In this document: piece after piece, positions 51,296 through 53,931 of the stretch
How the letters are laid out: each line of letters opens with the position of its first letter
Position numbering within the stretch: the first letter of the stretch is position 1
Made by a program: the position numbers and the translations under genes
Notes under the pieces: generated by a model
What the model was told of the DNA's origin: nothing
What the model saw: only the letters and a program-made list of their open reading frames with translations
The model's database searches: none
From: Haloarcula amylolytica JCM 13557
GTDB lineage: Archaea; Halobacteriota; Halobacteria; Halobacteriales; Haloarculaceae
NCBI RefSeq assembly: GCF_000336615.1
Contig: NZ_AOLW01000015.1
Span: 51,345-105,275, forward strand
Direction: 5' to 3'
DNA: 53,931 nt

Positions 51296-51700
51296 CTACT
51301 CGCTCGTCGCCGAGCGTGCGCCACACGCCTCACAGCGGAGCAGTAGCGCGCCCTGTTCCCGTTCCAGTTGCGTGTCCGGCAGGCCACACTCCGAGCAGAG
51401 CACGAACTCGTCGACGTATTCGTCGATGGACGCCTCGATACGGTCGGCATCGAACTCGCCGGTCAGGCGCGCTCGACCGCTCTCGTCGATGTGGCCGCTC
51501 GTCCCGAGGTCGTTCTGGAGGAACTTCATCACATGGTCGTCCTCGCGTCCGAGCCGGGAACACGTCGACTGGAAGTTCTCGTAGACGGTGACGTTCCCTT
51601 CCTGTCGGACGTCTGGATCGGGGACCTCGAACCGCTCGCTTGTGCCGTCAATCTCGGGCGTCTCCTCTATCGCCCGGTCGAGCATGTCGTCGTATTCCAT
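51296..51700 (-). CDS. eif2b: Translation initiation factor aIF2 subunit beta
   Basis: 134 aa. Part of the aIF2 complex that brings initiator tRNA to the ribosome. The mixed alpha/beta domain reads RQEGNVTVYENFQSTCSRLG, then HVMKFLQNDLGTSGHIDESG, then RARLTGEFDADRIEASIDEY. The C-terminal zinc ribbon has Cys102, Cys105, Cys123 and Cys126 (LCSECGLPDT, LRCEACGARS). The N-terminal helix binds the gamma subunit. The length is normal. Confidence 0.94.
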   Translation of the reverse strand: MEYDDMLDRAIEETPEIDGTSERFEVPDPDVRQEGNVTVYENFQSTCSRLGREDDHVMKFLQNDLGTSGHIDESGRARLTGEFDADRIEASIDEYVDEFVLCSECGLPDTQLEREQGALLLRCEACGARSATSE

Positions 51701-52206
51701 ACTCCTACGTCACAGAGCGGTCAACAAAAACTTTTCATACGGACTGTTTGAGCGATTTCCCGGTCTGTGTCGACCCAGAGGTCGGCACGATCCGGAGCTA
51801 TCTACAAGAATCCGTCACAGCCGGTGGTGGCCCGCTATCGCCAGGCTGTAAGTGTACAGGTCTCGTCCGCTACCATCGAAATCCAGATGTCATCGTGGGC
51901 AATATCGGCGATGACGAACCGCTGCTGGCCGTCGACATCGTCGACAGCACACATCACATCAGACGCAGTGCCCGACCGACGGGTGGGACGTTCAACCTCG
52001 TAAGACACAATTGTTTATCTAGGATGTGCGGTAATGAATGTGTCGTACTCGTTTCGTCTTTTGATACTCTGAGATCCGGTCGTTGACGCAACAAAACGGC
52101 TCGTGTCTCGCTATTGCCGTTGTGAGTATCAAGGTCGATTCAACAATTGTCGATGCCCGCGACCGGAGACAGCTGTTCTGAACCACCGCGAGAAGTGCCG
52201 GATCTG
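51701..52206. other. Intergenic stretch with one possible TTG-start ORF
   Basis: About 500 bases between aIF2-beta and thyX. The frame from TTG 51748 to TGA 52084-52086 (112 aa; starts LSDFPVCVDPEVGTIRSYLQ and continues VDIVDSTHHIRRSARPTGGT) has a protein-like base pattern and six Cys. A leaderless promoter could lie in the A/T-rich AACAAAAACTTTTC at 51723-51736. Family unknown; it may also be a decayed gene. The remaining bases up to 52206 show nothing recognisable. Confidence 0.35.
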
Positions 52207-52950
52207 TCAGGGTGCGAGCCGGTTCTTGCGTCCCTTCATCTCCCGCTCGTAGTAGTCGAAGGTCTTGGGACACCAGTCGGCCGCCAGGTCGAGCATCTCC
52301 TCGGTCATCTCTCTGATCTCCCACTGTGCGTCCGCCGCGGCTCGCATGTCCGCGACGTGCATCAGCATCCGGGCGTTCATCGACATCACGATGTTCACCT
52401 TGGTGCCGATTGGCAGCACGAACCGAGCGTCTTCCGGCGGCATTCCCAGTTCGAGCAGCTCCTGGTACGATTCGACCGCCTGTTCGATGGTGTCTTTGAA
52501 TATTTCCGTGCGCTTCTCGAACTCCTCGTCGGAGACGCTCGCTTTCTGCTGGTTCCGGCCGATCCAGTCCGGGTCCGTCGCGGACGGCGGCGTCACGACC
52601 AGTTCGCCCTCGCGGACGGCTTCGGGGTCCACGTCGTCGAAGGAGACGTACCGCATCGACTGCACGTCGAAGGAGACGTGTCGGTGGCGGGTGATCTGGG
52701 CCATACAGGAGCGGGAGACGCCCTCCACGGCGAAGGTCGCCTGCGCGTGCTCGAACGGGCCGAAGTGGCCGTGGTCGAGCAGGTGGCCGATGAGCGTCTC
52801 CTTTTTATCGTCAAGGGTATCCCCGTCGACCTCAGCCATTGTCGCTTCGAACGACTGGCTGCCGACGGAGGTGTCGCTGTAGTCGTTGCGTGCAGCCTTG
52901 CAGATGAGATCCTCGGGGTCGTCTGTCGCTTCGAGCAGCTTTACGTCCAT
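52207..52950 (-). CDS. thyX: Flavin-dependent thymidylate synthase ThyX
   Basis: 247 aa. It makes dTMP from dUMP with methylene-tetrahydrofolate and FAD. The ThyX signature RHRHVSFDVQS (Arg88-His89-Arg90, Ser98) is intact, and SMRYVSFDDV follows. HLLDHGHFGPFEHAQATFAV and the end VLPIGTKVNIVMSMNARMLM match the family. No ThyA was seen. A TATA box (AGTATTTTG on the minus strand, 52974-52982) lies 24-32 bases before the ATG, so the transcript is likely leaderless. Confidence 0.95.
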   Translation of the reverse strand: MDVKLLEATDDPEDLICKAARNDYSDTSVGSQSFEATMAEVDGDTLDDKKETLIGHLLDHGHFGPFEHAQATFAVEGVSRSCMAQITRHRHVSFDVQSMRYVSFDDVDPEAVREGELVVTPPSATDPDWIGRNQQKASVSDEEFEKRTEIFKDTIEQAVESYQELLELGMPPEDARFVLPIGTKVNIVMSMNARMLMHVADMRAAADAQWEIREMTEEMLDLAADWCPKTFDYYEREMKGRKNRLAP

Positions 52951-52973
52951 ATCGGGTGGGTGAACCGGAGCGG

Positions 52974-52982
52974 CAAAATACT
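52974..52982 (-). promoter_or_regulatory. TATA box for thyX
   Basis: AGTATTTTG on the minus strand, 24-32 bases before the start at 52950. Confidence 0.5.
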
Positions 52983-53032
52983 TCCTTCCCGGACCGACAC
53001 GGGGTTCGGACCGCCTGCGGATGGCGACGTAC

Positions 53033-53692
53033 TCAGATGTCCTGCCAGTCGGTCGGCTCGCCGGCGAGGCCGAGCACGCGGGCCTCGCGGCCGCCGCCCT
53101 CGGCGTCGCGCACGTCGATCATCCCGTCGAACGCCTGCTTGATGACCTGCAGTGTCTGGTCGTCGTGGGCTCCCGAGTCGATGGTAAACACGCCAATGTA
53201 GCCCGCGGAGTCCAGCCGCGAGGACAGCACGTGACAGAACTTGAACACGGTCTTCTTGTCCGTGTAGGTAAGCATCGTCGACAGCGAGACGAGAGCCAGA
53301 CGGCCCTGTTCGTTGCCGGCGTTGTGCAGCCCCTCCAGCGCCTTCGTGATGCCGATACCGATGCCGGTGAGATCACCGGGCGAAGAGACGTGGTGGGCGT
53401 GGGCGTTGCCGATTGCCGCCTCGTCCGTGCCACCTTCGCCCCGGCAGTCGATGACACCGAGCTGGGAGTCGTCGAGGTCGGGCACGAGCGACCGGAACTC
53501 TTCGACGACGCTCCCCGCGCCGTCACCGGTCGTCACGACCACTGCGCCGTCGTCCTTTCGCAGACCATCGGCGAGAATATCGTATGCGAGTCGTTCCTTC
53601 CCGCTCATTGCTGGGCCGGAGATCAGGATGCTGGACCCTGGCCGGACCTCACTGAGCGCATCGAACTCTAGTACTGAGGTGAGATCATACAT
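53033..53692 (-). CDS. RecA/KaiC-like ATPase-fold protein
   Basis: 219 aa. The P-loop ILISGPAMSGKERLAYDIL near residue 20 has the Gly-Pro-x-x-Ser-Gly-Lys-Glu form of haloarchaeal KaiC/RecA-like signalling proteins. GAVVVTTGDGAGSVVEEFRS, LALVSLSTMLTYTDKKTVFK (Walker-B-like strand) and AGYIGVFTIDSGAHDDQTLQ follow. These proteins are thought to act in signal transduction; no kinase domain is joined to this one. ATG 53692 (MYDLTSVLEF) was chosen; ATG 53716 would overlap the upstream gene. It forms an operon with the coiled-coil gene. Confidence 0.8.
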   Translation of the reverse strand: MYDLTSVLEFDALSEVRPGSSILISGPAMSGKERLAYDILADGLRKDDGAVVVTTGDGAGSVVEEFRSLVPDLDDSQLGVIDCRGEGGTDEAAIGNAHAHHVSSPGDLTGIGIGITKALEGLHNAGNEQGRLALVSLSTMLTYTDKKTVFKFCHVLSSRLDSAGYIGVFTIDSGAHDDQTLQVIKQAFDGMIDVRDAEGGGREARVLGLAGEPTDWQDI

Positions 53693-53702
53693 TGTTTGTC
53701 GC

Positions 53703-53931
53703 TCAGTTGTCTTCATCGTCGCTCAGTCCGCGAAGCGTTGCGATGAAATCGGAGTCGTCTTCGATGCCACCGAGTGTCTCCGAGAGGTCGTCTCGCATCT
53801 CCGCGACTCTCTGGGTCAGTTCGTCGTACTGGTCGCTCTCCGCCAGCTCTGCGCTCGATTTCGTCGCTTCCAGCGTCGCTTGCTTCTCGACGAGCGCGTA
53901 GTACTCCTGCAGCAGAGAGTCGTACTCAGAG
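53703..53931 (-). CDS. Partial coiled-coil protein, cut by the window edge
   Basis: Only the last 75 codons are present. They read YYALVEKQATLEATKSSAEL, then AESDQYDELTQRVAEMRDDL, then SETLGGIEDDSDFIATLRGL, ending DDEDN and TGA (53703-53705). The heptad-like spacing indicates a coiled coil. It ends 10 bases before the RecA/KaiC-like gene, so the two are probably co-transcribed and may act together. The start lies beyond the window; no family can be named. Confidence 0.7.
   Translation of the reverse strand, partial: SEYDSLLQEYYALVEKQATLEATKSSAELAESDQYDELTQRVAEMRDDLSETLGGIEDDSDFIATLRGLSDDEDN

Overview
The window is chromosomal DNA of a halophilic euryarchaeon, most likely Haloarcula or a close relative. 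The sequence is GC-rich, and its proteins are strongly acidic, rich in Asp and Glu and poor in Lys. It carries archaeal information genes (proteasome alpha, RNase P proteins, SBDS, TFB, aIF2-beta, RPA), a halocyanin-linked ba3-type oxidase and Tat-exported lipoproteins. Promoters are archaeal TATA boxes about 25-30 bases before the start codon. KatG has the size (731 aa) and residue numbering (W95, H96, Y218, M244, H259) of the Haloarcula marismortui enzyme. No rRNA, convincing tRNA, CRISPR array or intact insertion sequence was seen.

Layout. 1-380: AT-rich non-coding DNA with inverted repeats. 381-3866: RNA-processing and proteostasis run (small protein, exosome-like RNA-binding protein, RNase P p30, RNase P Pop5, proteasome alpha, SBDS). 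3882-10865: FUN14 membrane protein, KatG, HflX GTPase, Nnr metabolite repair, acylphosphatase, Ogg glycosylase. 10936-11021: compact nested-palindrome element. 11198-13150: two small conserved proteins and an esterase. 13259-14966: Tat lipoprotein of the DUF3179 family overlapping a Cys-Cys-Gly-Pro membrane protein. 15100-21311: vWA protein, Ser/Thr kinase with FHA, PP2C phosphatase, zinc-ribbon/FHA protein and polytopic membrane protein with a zinc ribbon. 21317-25380 (minus): ba3 oxidase operon headed by a double-halocyanin protein. 25548-28877 (plus): divergent small membrane protein, SafE/DsbD-like transporter and copper P-type ATPase. 28878-30122: largely non-coding, with two small genes and a tRNA-T-arm-like repeat. 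30123-39126: SRPBCC protein, HhH-MutS ATPase, zinc-ribbon membrane protein, REC-PAS-PAS protein, Spo0M, Lhr helicase and FBPase. 39485-42232: lower-GC iron-siderophore uptake locus with two iron-box palindromes and a decayed ATPase gene. 42338-46190 (minus): rpa1-rpap1-rpe ssDNA-binding operon. 46312-49412: small ORF, hypothetical protein, riboflavin/F420-pathway reductase, small acidic protein, thioredoxin reductase and DUF357 protein. 49690-53931: candidate small RNA, TFB, zinc-ribbon protein, aIF2-beta, ThyX, RecA/KaiC-like ATPase and the end of a coiled-coil gene.

How the genes work together. The 15100-21311 cluster has every part of a threonine-phosphorylation circuit: kinase, phosphatase, FHA readers, a vWA scaffold and a membrane component. 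It resembles the bacterial TerY-P triad (TerY-type vWA, PP2C, kinase) and is the best candidate for a little-described system here. The oxidase operon and the divergent copper-handling genes look like one functional unit for assembling a copper-haem terminal oxidase. The iron locus has lost its own ATPase and must borrow one if it still works.

All function calls come from motif recognition by eye. No database search, folding or expression data were available.
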